Origin: Eledone cirrhosa
Lineage: Eukaryota > Mollusca > Cephalopoda > Octopoda > Eledonidae
DNA: 64,000 nt
Reading direction: 5' to 3'
Assembly: GCA_964016885.1 (NCBI GenBank)
Contig: OZ024743.1
Span: 173,054,782 to 173,118,781 of the forward strand
Shown: one piece after another, positions 22,083 through 33,074 of the stretch
Layout of the letters: each line of letters starts with the position of its first letter
Numbering within the stretch: the first letter of the stretch is position 1
Made by a program: the position numbers and the translations under genes
The notes under the pieces: generated by a model
What the model was told of the DNA's origin: nothing
Seen by the model: the letters and a program-made list of their open reading frames with translations, nothing else
Database searches by the model: none

Positions 22083-22790
22083 ATAGCTAACGCGTCTAGA
22101 AAGTTAACTAAAAATAGTCAATTTTCTAGACGCGACGCTTAACCTAAATACGGGACTTGTAAGACCTTTTCACAAGATTAATGAAAACTTAGCATACATC
22201 AACTGTAATTCGAACCACTCACTATCCATAATTAAATCCGTTCCGCGCAGCATATCCCTTAGGATCTCCCGCCTCTCGTCTAACCAACAAATCTTTGAGG
22301 AACATGCAGAGTACTACAATACCGTACTAGACAAAGCAGGCCACTTAGATAGAGTAGAATATATAGATGAAAGCCTCCGCAAAGTACACACGAACACGCA
22401 TAACACAAACTCCAGAAACACACGCACCCACATATTTACGCATAGAACTACAAATTATAATGAAAATAGATATACAACATCGAAATCAAGCAGGTCACGC
22501 AGTAGAAAATATATTTGGTATAACCCCACATTTAACACCTCTATTAGTACTAACTTGCCCTCTATCTTCTTTAGAATAATAAATAAGTTCCACATTTTGA
22601 GTTCGAAGAATAAGTTACTCAGCAATAAAATCGAAAGGACGATTTATTGTAACCATAGACTCAAAGAAAAGTTTTCGCACTACAAGTGCAAATCGACCCT
22701 TAACCTCTTACTACCACCTGACAAACTGCATATACTTAGACCTTCTACCCTCTTATTGTATACAACCCCTTTAATTACCCACAAAAACCA
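22083..22790 (+). pseudogene. PLE fragment, RT C-terminus and linker
   Basis: In the forward direction, 'NTGLVRPFHKINENLAYIN', 'SLRISRLSSNQQIFEEHAEY' and 'YIWYNPTFNTSIST' are PLE motifs between the RT and the GIY-YIG domain (compare 'SLRLSRLSTNK' at 6.85 kb). The GIY-YIG domain is not recognisable and the sequence gives way to pyrimidine-rich DNA. Confidence 0.7.
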
Positions 22791-22916
22791 ATACCTATAT
22801 CCCTCCCTTCTCCTTCATTCCTTTTCTATTTCTTTTCGTTTTCTTCCTTTCTTCTCTCTCTTTTTTATGTCTTTTCTTTTCTTCTTCCCCTTCCCCCTTT
22901 TTTATATATATATTTA

Positions 22917-22954
<38 letters not shown>

Positions 22955-23240
22955 CCTCCCACAATAAACAATTTAATTCTCTTTAACTCACTACACGTCT
23001 AAATCGACGACATCATGTCTACATATATCAAAACTGATCAAAGATTCCTTCCACCTCTACCCCTCCCTCCATCTCAGTTTGTCACTCTACTTCCTAATTC
23101 TTTCCCCTTCCTCTCTCTCTATACTACTCCCTTTGTCCCTCCACTTTCTAATTCCTCTTCCTCTCTCTCTATACTAGCAAATACAATTCCAAAAAATGTT
23201 TTTCTATATATTAAGAAATTGTTAAGAGTAACTTATTAAC
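22791..23240. other. Pyrimidine-rich non-coding stretch
   Basis: Dominated by C/T, with (TC)n at 22917-22950. Frames rich in Ser/Leu/Phe/Pro are artefacts. No element was recognised. Confidence 0.6.
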
Positions 23241-23535
23241 TATTTTGAAAATTTGGATGTGTACAACAATTATTATTGAGTGGCTTCTATTTTCAGTATA
23301 CCAATATAAGGTTGCACTTACCAATGAAACGGTCGTAAAATACTTTTTTCAATGCTTACCTGTGTTTTCTCTTTTATCCTATATATATATATATATAATT
23401 AAAAGTTTAACAAGGTTCAATGAATTCATCAATGAATAAAGTTTCACAATAGATTATGAGCACTCTACAGCAAGTTTTCTGGAGTTATTAATATTACTTC
23501 AAAATATTAATAAATATAGACATTCGTGTGATCAA

Positions 23536-23607
23536 ATATATTTTATTATATATATTTCAGAGATACTGACCTATTTCAACAGTACGTCCTCATCAGATAA
23601 AATAAAT
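23536..23607 (-). ncRNA. Hammerhead ribozyme in PLE 3' region
   Basis: Minus-strand reading. The stem I 5' strand (23607-23597) pairs with 23546-23536 over 10 of 11 positions (UUUUAU/AUAAAA core). CUGAUGA is at 23596-23590. Stem II is a weak hairpin (23589-23578). GAAA is at 23577-23574. Stem III is extended by UCAG/CUGA (about 23569-23554) and closes with UA/UA, giving an AUA triplet just before the stem I 3' strand. It lies about 1.3 kb downstream of the PLE coding remnant on the same strand. The weak stem II lowers confidence in activity. Confidence 0.6.
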
Positions 23608-24870
23608 TGATGCTTGACATACCTTGACTATGTTGATGGTTATAATTTAGTCATGGCAGTGATTAGTTATGACAAAACTCAATATTTATATACCTTAAGT
23701 TGAAACATGAAAAATTACATATAATACGTATGAGAATGAGTGCGTATGAGAATGTGTAAAAAGATATATAAATAATTAATAATATATAATACATAAACTT
23801 TTATAACTGTTAAAAATTTAAATAATAATAATATATTCATTCCTCATTATTGTTGATAGTGTAAATGATAGATCGAGATAGCAAATCATGAGGAAAGAGA
23901 GAAAAGGGGAAAAAAGAAGATTTGATCGTAGGAACAAGAGAAGGGAGAAATGATCAAATGATAGAGAGAGGAAACTAAGTTAAAACGTATAGTCAAAGGG
24001 AAGGAAGTATGTATTGTAACATGTAAATAGCGTATAATTAGATAGGGGGAAAGAATAATGCTTGACCGTTTATTTTCAAATCTTAAGTTAATTGAAAATA
24101 TTCAATTAATCAAATGATCTAAGATTTTAGACTATAAAATTTTAAAGGATTTATATTATTGTATTATATCTGAGTTCAAGCAAATGTAACGTGAAAGAGA
24201 TAAATTTATGTCCATCATAACTCCAAATGTATTCACAAGTATATTTAAAAGTATATTAAAATCAAGAATATAATCAATATATTAGTAAAAAAAACCTTAA
24301 AATTAAAATGTTATTAATAAGTCATAAAGCATTATAAATGTATCTAATAAGATTTATCTAGATATACACATTTATATCATTTATATATAGACTATAAATT
24401 TTAAGGTTTAAGACGATATTATTCACTTATATGTAGTATAATTTCTGTTGAGAGTGTTATAAATTTAATTAAAATAGATTTTACTGTATTTAAAATTTTA
24501 CATCAATTTAAGTATACAAAAAAAATTTTATCAACTTGGATCTAAGGAGACTTTTATACTATAAATGCATAATCATATCCTCATGAATCGTAAATAACCT
24601 TTCAAAGTAATTAAACGGTTTACAAGCCTGAATACATTAAAGGTATCAAATATATAAGATATAAGATTTAGAAAATACGAAAACCAAAATTAAATGTATT
24701 TAAACAATGTAAGGGTCCTACGTACTCAACAAGAGATCAGGTTAACACTTTCAATGTTAAGGTAGAAATCCTTAATCTAATATTAATAATATTAATAAAT
24801 AATAAAAGCATTACAAGAATTTTTAATCTGAGGCAATATTGTTTCACACTCAGAGTTATTAATAAACGTC
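23608..24870. other. AT-rich 3' flank of a minus-strand PLE
   Basis: No coding frame. By position it is the 3' non-coding part between the GIY-YIG remnant at 24875 and the ribozyme. I see no other structure. Confidence 0.4.
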
Positions 24871-24874
24871 TAAA

Positions 24875-25560
24875 TCATTTCACATTTATACAATGTTTTT
24901 TCCTGATTTTTTGTGAAGCTTGGAATGTAGATGTAGCTTTGTGCAAGCAATTTGAGAATAATTCACTTTTTTTGTTAATTAACTTATCATACTTAGTAAT
25001 TATTAATAGGGTCTCCATATCACAAAGGTTGCAGTTAGGTGATATGGATGAGTTAATGTAGACTTGGCTATTACAGAGTTTTGACCAAAATATTGAGTAC
25101 TCTAAATTTTTGTCTTTCAAGGACCATATTAGTTGTGATAAAGAAGTGGAGAATTTCTTATCCGGATTCGAAAAAGAGTGCTTGTGATTCGAATATCTTA
25201 ATTTAAAGCCGCGGGCGAAATGTCCGGAAAAGTTGTTCGAGTTGATTAGGGAATTAGAACGTTGTTGTTATTCAATCCAGAGCTTTGTAGTTAATCAAGA
25301 GATGTTTCCAGACATGTGGACAACGTAAGAAGATTTCATTTCTTGAATTTATGCAATCGCTATTGCGTAATCTCCTTAGACTATTTATCCTTTCTTCAAT
25401 ACATAGTCCATAAGACGGATTGCCTTTTGCGTATGGCTTGGAGTTAGTGATGGCTTTCCATTGAATGGAGTAGTCTATACCTGAGTCCTCGAGGGACCAT
25501 ACGTGGCTCGCGAGTTTCGTGGATGATCGTTTGTCCGGGTACCTAAAGGTCGATTGATGT
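24875..25560 (-). pseudogene. PLE C-terminal GIY-YIG region
   Basis: On the minus strand, 'SLSQLIWSLKDKNLEYSIFW' (25140-25070), 'NCNLCDMETLLIITKYDKL' and 'LFSNCLHKATS' follow the PLE C-terminal pattern 'LSELIWSLK..I.W....C.LC..E..II'. It is directly comparable with the 61.6-62.1 kb copy. Upstream (to about 25560) the frame is broken. Confidence 0.75.
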
Positions 25561-25835
25561 TCAGGAACCGTTCCTTAAAACGGCCCTCCACCATACCACC
25601 ATAGGATTTGACTTCCTGTGGTTGATTTGTTGAAGGGGACAAGCTTCAGGCTTTCGGCAAGAGCATGCTCTGATGAATAGATTGGTTATATAACAAAGTA
25701 TTGGTGATCGATTGACGCAAAAACAGGCGGGTAGCGACCTACCAGTTCAGAGAAACAATTGTCAGCAATGTGAATAAAGCCCTTATAGTATAGCAAAGCA
25801 TGTCACTCTTCTTTCTTGATTTATTATTACTCCAA
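25561..25835. other. No gene recognised
   Basis: Unassigned sequence between the PLE remnant and the next SINE. No motif or structure recognised. Confidence 0.4.
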
Positions 25836-25837
25836 GG

Positions 25838-26024
25838 TCGCTGGATTGGCAGTATCGGTAGAGGGTCGGACGCCATGCTTTGACGCATAAAGTTACGGCC
25901 CTTGCCATTATGAGTTCAAATGATGCCGAGATTAACTTTGCCTTTCATCCTTACGGGGTCGATAAAATAAAGTACCAGTAATATACTGGGTAATTGCTGG
26001 CCTTGTGCCAAAAGTAGAAACAAT
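25838..26024 (+). mobile_element. SINE, near full length (copy 3)
   Basis: Starts near 'ggtcgctggattggcagta' and carries 'gagttcaaat' (box-B-like), 'ctttgcctttcatccttacg', 'agtaccagtaatatactggg' and the 3' end 'ggccttgtgccaaaagtaga', followed by 'aacaattattac'. The flanking 'attattactccaag' occurs on both sides (25824 and 26025) and is a likely target-site duplication of about 14 bp. Confidence 0.9.
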
Positions 26025-26191
26025 TATTACTCCAAGTGTAAACTACATATAAATCACCGCGTACTCGCAGCATCACTATGGAAACGTCTTGTTGAGTCAA
26101 ACTTAGCCAAGCGTTAGTATTATCCACTACTCGGAGTACCCTAACTGGACTACATCTAAGTGGACTACCTATAACAATAATTTGTTATCCC

Positions 26192-26225
<34 letters not shown>

Positions 26226-26231
<6 letters not shown>

Positions 26232-26465
26232 GAAAGAATGAAACGAAATTTTATTTCTCACTCTTAGTACGGCTGATACCTAAATATAAGTATTTATACG
26301 TACATACATATATGTGTACAGACGTACAGTAGTATGTTTACAAACAAACCGAACATTATAATAAATGTTCAGTAAACCCATACGTACATATATGTGTGCA
26401 TGTATGTATATATATAATACTACTGTACGTCTGTACACATATATGCATGTACGTATAAATACTTA
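26226..26465. repeat. Inverted end segments of repeat D with unit junction
   Basis: The left arm (26230-26333) and right arm (26408-26460) are mirror copies of the end segment of repeat D. Between them, 'tttacaaacaaaccgaacat' plus 'tataataaatgttcag' followed by 'cccatacgtacat' joins what is the tail of the D unit at 44570-44600 to its head at 44175-44200. This is what a head-to-tail dimer junction would look like. Confidence 0.6.
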
Positions 26466-26487
26466 TATATATATATATATATATATA

Positions 26488-26935
26488 GTTAAAAGAATAG
26501 AGGTGTAACACACAAGTTATTATATATTGGTAAACGGAATAGAAAATGCTGACAAATTGTTCACAGTTGAAAAATGGTTTAATTAGGAATAAAAGAGTAT
26601 TAGTGATTGTATGGGTTAGTATTCAGTTGTGGTTTTAAGTTTTTAAGTTTTTACCGGTTGCGCATTTCTAAATGCTTTTCAAAAATAATTTTGAGATAGA
26701 GTGTCCGTGCTGTTTGCTCTGATCAGAGCAAACAGATCAGAGCAAACAGCACGGACACTCTATCTCAAAATTATTTTTGAAAAGCATTTAGAAATGCGCA
26801 ACCGGTAAAAACTTAAAAACTTAAAACCACAACTGAATACTAACCCATACAATCACTAATACTCTTTTATTCCTAATTAAACCATTTTTCAACTGTGAAC
26901 AATTTGTCAGCATTTTCTATTCCGTTTACCAATAT
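26488..26935. repeat. Palindromic MITE, family P, complete (copy 4)
   Basis: Two arms of about 220 bp meet near 26722-26735 in 'ctctgatcagagcaaac', which is locally duplicated. The left terminus is 'gttaaaagaatagaggtgta'; the right arm ends at 'ccgtttaccaatatata' beside (TA)n and lacks the last 40 bp. Arms are almost identical, implying recent formation or gene conversion. Confidence 0.88.
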
Positions 26936-26949
26936 ATATATATATACAT

Positions 26950-27125
26950 ATACGAGGGAAATCCCAAAAGTAAGGCGCCTTCCGATATTGCAACTTTTCC
27001 GTTAAAATCCTGTGGATGTTACTTCGGGAAACCTCAGGAACCAAAAGGCAGAGAGCATCCAGAGTGATCCGCCGATCTTTACGCATGTTTTCCTCGGAAG
27101 GAGACTTACTTTTGGGATTGCCCTC

Positions 27126-27131
<6 letters not shown>
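26950..27131. mobile_element. Mariner-like MITE
   Basis: Termini 'tacgagggaaatcccaaaag' (26952) and 'cttttgggattgccctcgta' (ending at about 27129; approximate inverted partner) form ~25-bp inverted repeats. Flanking TA is present on both sides, as expected for Tc1/mariner insertion. At 180 bp there is no room for a transposase. A short minus frame inside may be a degenerate transposase remnant. Confidence 0.75.
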
Positions 27132-27173
<42 letters not shown>

Positions 27174-27533
27174 TCCACATTACGCTCCTTTCTTTTCCTT
27201 TTTCTTTTCACTTCATAAACCTTGTTTGTAAATAACATTATTCTTTCTGCACCATTTCCTTAACTTGTCCAACACCACAATTCTACACCAATACATATTA
27301 TTATCATTTGATAATGCATAAAAATGCTGAAACCGGTAATAGACAATTATTAAATATATAAATAAATAAATAAATGCCATTGTTAATTAATAAATAAATC
27401 AACTAATACCTTAACACTTCACACAAAGTAAAATATTTCGTTTTAATCATTTTCTAACCCAGAAAAAAGAGAAAACAAAATAAAAAGGAAAAATAAATAA
27501 TTTTCTTCCTAATAATCGTCTTTTTTTCCCTCT

Positions 27534-27592
<59 letters not shown>
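27132..27592. other. TA microsatellites and unassigned AT-rich DNA
   Basis: TA runs at 27128-27172 and 27538-27592. The 27180-27530 interval holds (AAAT)-like repeats and nothing coding. Confidence 0.6.
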
Positions 27593-27595
<3 letters not shown>

Positions 27596-27597
27596 AA

Positions 27598-27797
27598 GGC
27601 GGGTAAAATTCCCGAGATCCATGGACGAGTTCTCTCCAGCGGTCTCTGTCCCTCATTATCGCTGCCATATCCTGCATCTCCAACAGACCAGTGTCTGTCC
27701 TTAGGGCATCAACATATGTTAACCTTGGTCTTCCTCTTCTAGTGTGTCCATGTAGGGGCTCCCAAAGGAGCACTGAGTGCAATGTCAACTCTGGATG
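27598..27797 (-). pseudogene. RTE-type LINE 3' fragment (third copy)
   Basis: Minus strand 'MTLHSVLLWEPLHGHTRRG' to '[16 protein letters not shown]', identical in register to the fragments at 5145-5437 and 9375-9707. It is bordered by (TA)n at both ends, so it is a very short 5'-truncated insertion. Confidence 0.8.
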
Positions 27798-27815
27798 TAT
27801 ATATATATATATATA

Positions 27816-28446
27816 AATTCAGCGAGAATCGCATTCCGGCGGGTAGAAAAAGCGAAACGAAACGCAAAAATCAGAATTATGCTGGCAAGCGCTCCATAGT
27901 TAAAAACCAGAACTAAACAATATGTTAAAACAAACTGAAAAAAGTGGTCAAGAAAGCATTAACCACCTAAACCAAAAAGCAAATCAAGCTAAACAGATCG
28001 AACAAGGAATATCACGTTATCAACAGGTATTTTGCTCTGTACCAACTTTATGAATGACATAGAGCTTCGTAAAAGCACATGTGTAATTCATAAGGGGAAA
28101 AACCCCAGATCTTGGCAAATGAATTCAGTATGTGTATATCATGCAAAAATGTGCAAATCGAATAAGCACTCAACCAGGTAGTTTTTAAAATAAACTTATG
28201 CAATTAATCTGCCAATAGAATTATTAACAGGTTAATTGTAAGACTCGGGAGATTAATACAAATATGAATTCAGCGAGAATCGCATTCCGGCGGGTAGAAA
28301 AAGCGAAACAAAACGCAAAAATCAGAATTATGCTGGCAAGCGCTCCATAGTTAAAAACCAGAACTATACAATATGTTAAAACAAACTGAAAAAAGTGGTC
28401 AAGAAAGCATTAACCACCTAAGCCAAAAAGCAAATGAAGCTAAACA
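27816..28446 (+). repeat. LTR-like 450-bp direct repeat at the 5' end of a PLE
   Basis: 'aattcagcgagaatcgcatt' at 27817 recurs at 28267, and about 178 bp remain nearly identical in the two positions. The unit (27817-28266) therefore repeats head to tail. PLEs are known to carry such tandem or LTR-like repeats at their 5' end. I could not draw a hammerhead in this one. Confidence 0.75.
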
Positions 28447-28496
28447 GGTCAAAACAAAATAAATGATAAAAAAAAATGATAAATATATATATATAT

Positions 28497-30715
28497 ATTT
28501 AGAAAAATTTAAAATAGAAATAGAACTGTTGCGATTAAGAGCCAACTCCAACGAAGAAAAATTCAAGTCACTCGACCAACAGATGGACACAGATGAACAA
28601 AGCACTCTGAAGGCCTACTCTACGAAAAAACCTTAAAACTTTGGAAAGAAAACTGTGAGGATGGAAAAAAACGCCACCTGGTTCAATAACTACGAAATGG
28701 ACTTAAAAAATGAACAACATACAGGTAACCCATTTTTAAAACAAACTAAAACAAACTAAAACTCACACACCACATGCACAACAAATAACAAAAAAAGTAA
28801 CAAAACGTCCAATATACCCCCAGCAAAACTATAACGATAATCACAGAAACCATAGACAAAACTATAACCCTACTAACAAAAACCGAAGATCCCGAACACA
28901 AGGCAGGACCCGATCCGCAGATCACAACCCACACAAAACCTATTCCAAAACCGTAGACCCCTGCCCACATAGAGCCTGTTCCAAAACCGTAGATCCCAAC
29001 CCACACAAAGGAACAAAATCTACAACCCGGACTATCAATAAACCGAACCTCAATACGTCCGAAACTTCTATACAAGACCACACAACAACAGGGGAAATAC
29101 CATTAGATATAATAATACCATTGAAAAAACATTCCAGAAAAATCATTTTTTAGACCAAGGCTACAGGACCCACGACACCCGGCGGCACAAACTGATTTTG
29201 AAAAACCGAAAATAATCAACCTTTCAAATACAAACCTCTCAGCCCAACAAGTAAAAATTCTCTCCAAAGGACTGAAATTCACACCAACACCACAATACTC
29301 TAACCTCAATGAGATAAATGACGATATCTCACACTTCTGTAGAAAATTACGTCTCACAGAGGAATTCTTTGACAAGGAGAATAACGACGAATCAATTGTA
29401 CGGAATAAAAGCAGCTACAACCCAACAAAAGGTAGAAACAGAGTTCTGGACAAATTTTGTGACCACATAGCTACTTTCCCATACCATGAACTACCGCAAC
29501 CTAAACCCAAACCCAACACGAGTCGAAGGGAATTGGAGATTATCCATGAACTAAAAAACAATACGGACATTATAATTAAGGAAGCGGACAAGGGAAGTAC
29601 TGTTGTCATTATGGAGGCTGAAAAATATAAAAATTCTATATTCTCTCTCAAAATACTAATTACTATGAAAGTAAAAAACTACCAGCAATCAAAAACAATG
29701 ACCAGATTAAACACACTGATTTATCGATACCAGAAAGACCTAACTAAAAAGGAACGCGATTATTTAACACATTTTGAATACAAAACCAGCAACCTTTACG
29801 GACTTCCGAAGATCCACAAGTGTAAAATAATTAACGATGACTGTAAACAATCCACCTCAGCCTGCGTGAACACACAATACCCCACAGACCTTAAATCAAG
29901 ACCAAGCAACTTTATAGACATACTACTAAAACTAATTCTCAAACACATACCAAGCCCTGTAAGAGACGATCTGGACCTCTTAAACCACCTCCACAAACAT
30001 GTCAACAACGACATTATTATTGTGTCTTTCGATGTAGTGAATCTCTACACAACGATCCCCCACCAATACGGACTAGAAGCAATAGGATTCTGGCTAGAGA
30101 AATATCCCAACGAGATACCGGGCAGAATAGAAAAAGGCTTCATCACCGAGGGATTAAAACTCATCTTACAGAAGAACTTTTTTTATTTCGATGGCAGTAC
30201 TTACAAGCAAATATCGGGGACTGCGATGGGTACAAAAGCCGCTCCAACTTATGCCAACTTAGTCATGGCATACTTAGAAGTCCAGATATATGAACAGTCC
30301 AAATCAAAATACGGATTGAACTTCCACAAATATTTATCAGAGAATTGGAAACGCTACTTGGATGATTGTCCCATTCTTTGCTCCCACTCACTCGACCAAC
30401 TGAAGGATTTAAAAAAACTTAATAAACGGCATCAATAACCACATCCAATTCACAATGGAATACAGCCAAGATCAACTCCCATTTCTGGACATCTTAATCT
30501 TAAAAAAAGACACAAATATTGAAACTGACATACACTACAAACCAACAGACTCCAAACAATACCTGCTATTCACCTCCAACCATCCAAAGCACACAAAGAC
30601 GAACATTCCTTTTAACCTAGCAAGAAGAATTTGCACAATTGTCTTCAATTATGAAACGCGAAATAAAAGACTTCAAGAATTAAAGGAAATTCTACTCGAA
30701 AGAGAGTACCCATAA
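28497..30715 (+). pseudogene. PLE reverse transcriptase (YLDD lineage)
   Basis: A short coiled-coil-like lead ('EKFKIEIELLRLRANSNEEK', 28500) is separated by frameshifts from the main frame. That frame starts about 29195 ('LSAQQVKILSKGLKFTPTP') and is open to 30438. RT landmarks in order: 'LEIIHELKNNTDIIIKEADK', 'NLYGLPKIHK' (29790), 'SFDVVNLYTTIPH' (30028), 'QISGTAMGTKAAPTYAN' (30210) and 'RYLDDCP' (30352, catalytic YLDD). A frameshift at about 30430 leads to 'FTMEYSQDQLPFLDILIL' and 'HYKPTDSKQYLLFTSNHPKH' (30455-30715, ending in a stop). The protein would copy its RNA by target-primed reverse transcription. It is a different lineage from the YRDD PLEs elsewhere in the window. Confidence 0.88.
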
Positions 30716-31375
30716 ATAAATAATGGAATAGAAAGGGCTAAAGCAATAGGCATTGATGAATTACGAAATCAGAAACAAATTCAAGGTACGTCCATTATTC
30801 TATCATATATCTCAACACACAACCCAAGAAATGCGGAAGCTTACAACACTATTCACAAGAACATCCCACTAATAAAACAAAACCCAAGAATGAAAAAAGC
30901 CCTTGCAACACACAAAATAATCAAAAGCAAAAGACAACCGAAATCACTGAAAACATTACTCACCAATGCCAAATTACCTACCACAAACCCACAACCAACT
31001 GTCAAAAAATGTGGTCGCTCTAATTGTGGAACCTGCACTCACCTCATTGAAGGCAACACGTATACATTTAAATCAGGACAAAATTTTGCTGTAAAAAATC
31101 ACTTCACTTGCTCATCAAAAAATCTACTTTATGCCATTAAATGTAAAGGATGCAATGAAGATTGTATAGGACAAACTAAACTCACACTCAGAAACAGAAT
31201 GACAGTTCATCGCCAACAATTACGAGATCCAACCACGGGACAGATATCACTAAGCGCACATCTAGACATATGCGCAAGTAATAAGACACCCAAATTCAAA
31301 GTCTTCCCATTTTACCTTTGCGCTAACAATACAACAGAACAAATACGAATAAATAAGGAAAATATGTTTATATAG
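30716..31375 (+). pseudogene. PLE GIY-YIG endonuclease domain (YLDD lineage)
   Basis: After a short degraded linker, a frame from 30890 to 31375 reads a basic region, a Cys cluster 'CGRSNCGTCTHL' (31009), then 'LLYAIKCKGCNEDCIGQTKL' (31120), where YAI and CIG stand in for GIY and YIG. It continues with 'RNRMTVHRQQLRDP', 'LSAHLDICA' and 'FKVFPFYLCANNT'. This is the C-terminal endonuclease of PLEs, which nicks the target DNA. It ends slightly early at a stop that replaces the usual final 'Q..W...L' segment. Confidence 0.85.
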
Positions 31376-31570
31376 ACCAGCATTAAATATGGTTTAATAT
31401 ACATTATGTCAACACCATAACATGCTAACCATCCAAACAGACACATACACACACACATAACATCTGCTACTTTAGAAAATAAAAACCCGAACTAAATAAA
31501 CCTTAACATACGTTTGCGCTGACAATACAACAGAACAAATACGAATAAGTAAGGAAAATATGTTCATTCA
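31315..31570 (+). repeat. 196-bp tandem duplication of the PLE coding end
   Basis: 'acaatacaacagaacaaata' occurs at 31325 and again at 31521 with its flanks ('cgctgacaat', 'aaggaaaatatgtt'). The last ~55 bp of the endonuclease frame is thus repeated downstream, with CA-rich spacer between. Confidence 0.75.
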
Positions 31571-32076
31571 AAAATATTCCTACTAAAGGAATCATCCCCC
31601 CCCCCACACACACACATACAATATATATATATTCTCTTCATCTTAACATGCTAACCATACTCCCACACACATAACACACATACACACACATAACAACCCC
31701 CACCCCACACACACAACTCCCTCCCCCATTTCTACTAATAGAATCATCTTCCAATACACACACACACAAGCACACAAATAAACATACACATCTTTACTTT
31801 CTTTACTTCAATAGAAAATCTGAATTCTGACACCCCAGCGAACTAACCATATTCACTGAACCAGAACAATTATCCCATCCAATTTCTCTTGACCATTATC
31901 TTTTGCTTGTCATAAAATTCTCTAAAGAGGCTACAAAATAGATTTCCAAATAAGGGCGCGAAAATTTAATGAAAACTTGTTCACGTGACAGAATTAATTT
32001 CATTTATAACCAATCAAATTACGTTTATTTAAAAAAAGCCTTCGTGAGCCCCCTTTTTTTAAAGTAAAAAGAAATT

Positions 32077-32109
<33 letters not shown>

Positions 32110-32700
32110 GCACACAAGCACACAAATAAACATACATATCTTTACTTTCTTTATTCAATAGAAAATCTGAATTCTGACAACCCAGCGAACTAACCATATT
32201 CACTGAACCAGAACAATTCTCCCATCCAATTTCTCTTGACCATTATCTTTTGCTTGTCATAAAATTCTCTAAAGAGGCTAAAGAATAGATTTCCAAATAA
32301 GAGCGCGAAAATTTAATGAAAACTTGTTCACGTGACAGCCATAATTACATTTATAACCAATCAAATTACGTTTATTTAAAAAAAGCCTTCGTGAGCCCCT
32401 TTTTTTAAGTAAAAAGAAATTCAAACACTCATATATGAAAAAAACAACCCGTGCCCCCCCCCCCACACACCTTGTTTGAAGAACTTTGTAACGCGAACTG
32501 GCGCGAAATTTATTATAATTATTGACCAACCAATCAAATTACTTCTCTAAAGACCTGGCATTTTGAGCCACTTTTTTTTCATATAAAACAAGTAACATTC
32601 AGAGACCAACCAGATGTGAGAAAAACCACAGACCCTCCATCTCAACTCTACTTTTGAAAAGCAGAAGAACTGCAAAACCGGTAAAGGAACCAAATAAATA
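31571..32700 (+). repeat. PLE 3' flank with 341-bp tandem repeat
   Basis: The block 31766-32064 ('ggcgcgaaaatttaatgaaa', 'ccaatcaaattacgtttatt', 'gccttcgtgagcccc') recurs at 32107-32409. A third, more diverged version begins near 32500 ('gcgcgaaatttattata', 'caaccaatcaaattac'). CA runs and a poly-C (32453-32464) separate the units. This is probably the PLE 3' untranslated region expanded in tandem. It ends 'caaaaccggtaaaggaac' before a TA tract. Confidence 0.7.
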
Positions 32701-32853
32701 TATATATATTTTTAAAAATAAGACTCCAGTTGCATTTTCCATTTCATCTTTTTTTCTTTATACTTTCACTCGTGGAGGACACCTCGGTTATTTTTCATTT
32801 TGTAAAAAAACCTCACTTTCTAATATATATATATATATATATATATTTATAAA

Positions 32854-32958
32854 AATAACAGATTAAAGTTTAAGCAAAGAATCGCTGCTTTCACCCTTAA
32901 CGAAGATCCCGTTAAGGGTGAAAGCAGCGATTCTTTGCTTAAACTTTAATCTGTTATT
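32854..32958. repeat. Perfect 49-bp hairpin element
   Basis: Arms 32854-32902 and 32910-32958 are exact complements (core 'gcaaagaatcgctgctttca') with loop 'aagatcc'. A single arm occurs at 9010-9065. It is a fold-back MITE or its core. Confidence 0.88.
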
Positions 32959-33074
32959 TTAATAAATATTTGCTCTACGGTTCTTATATATTTGATATAT
33001 ATTTATCCTTATCGAGCCCTCTTTGGATTTTAGTCTTCTAATTTATTATTATTACTATAATATATATATATATC

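Noticed and set aside
22367..22986. Forward frames suggesting a small secreted or membrane protein
   Set aside because: The first part is PLE linker in another phase and the second is pyrimidine-rich repeat.
25670..25700. CUGAUGA at 25675 near a PLE remnant
   Set aside because: No stem II or GAAA follows within a reasonable distance.
27816..28266. Possible hammerhead in the LTR-like repeat of the YLDD PLE
   Set aside because: No CUGANGA/GAAA pair with compatible stems found on either strand.
31766..32409. 341-bp tandem repeat considered as a CRISPR-like or satellite array
   Set aside because: Only two to three units with CA-rich spacers, adjacent to PLE coding DNA in an animal genome; a duplicated 3' UTR is the simpler reading.
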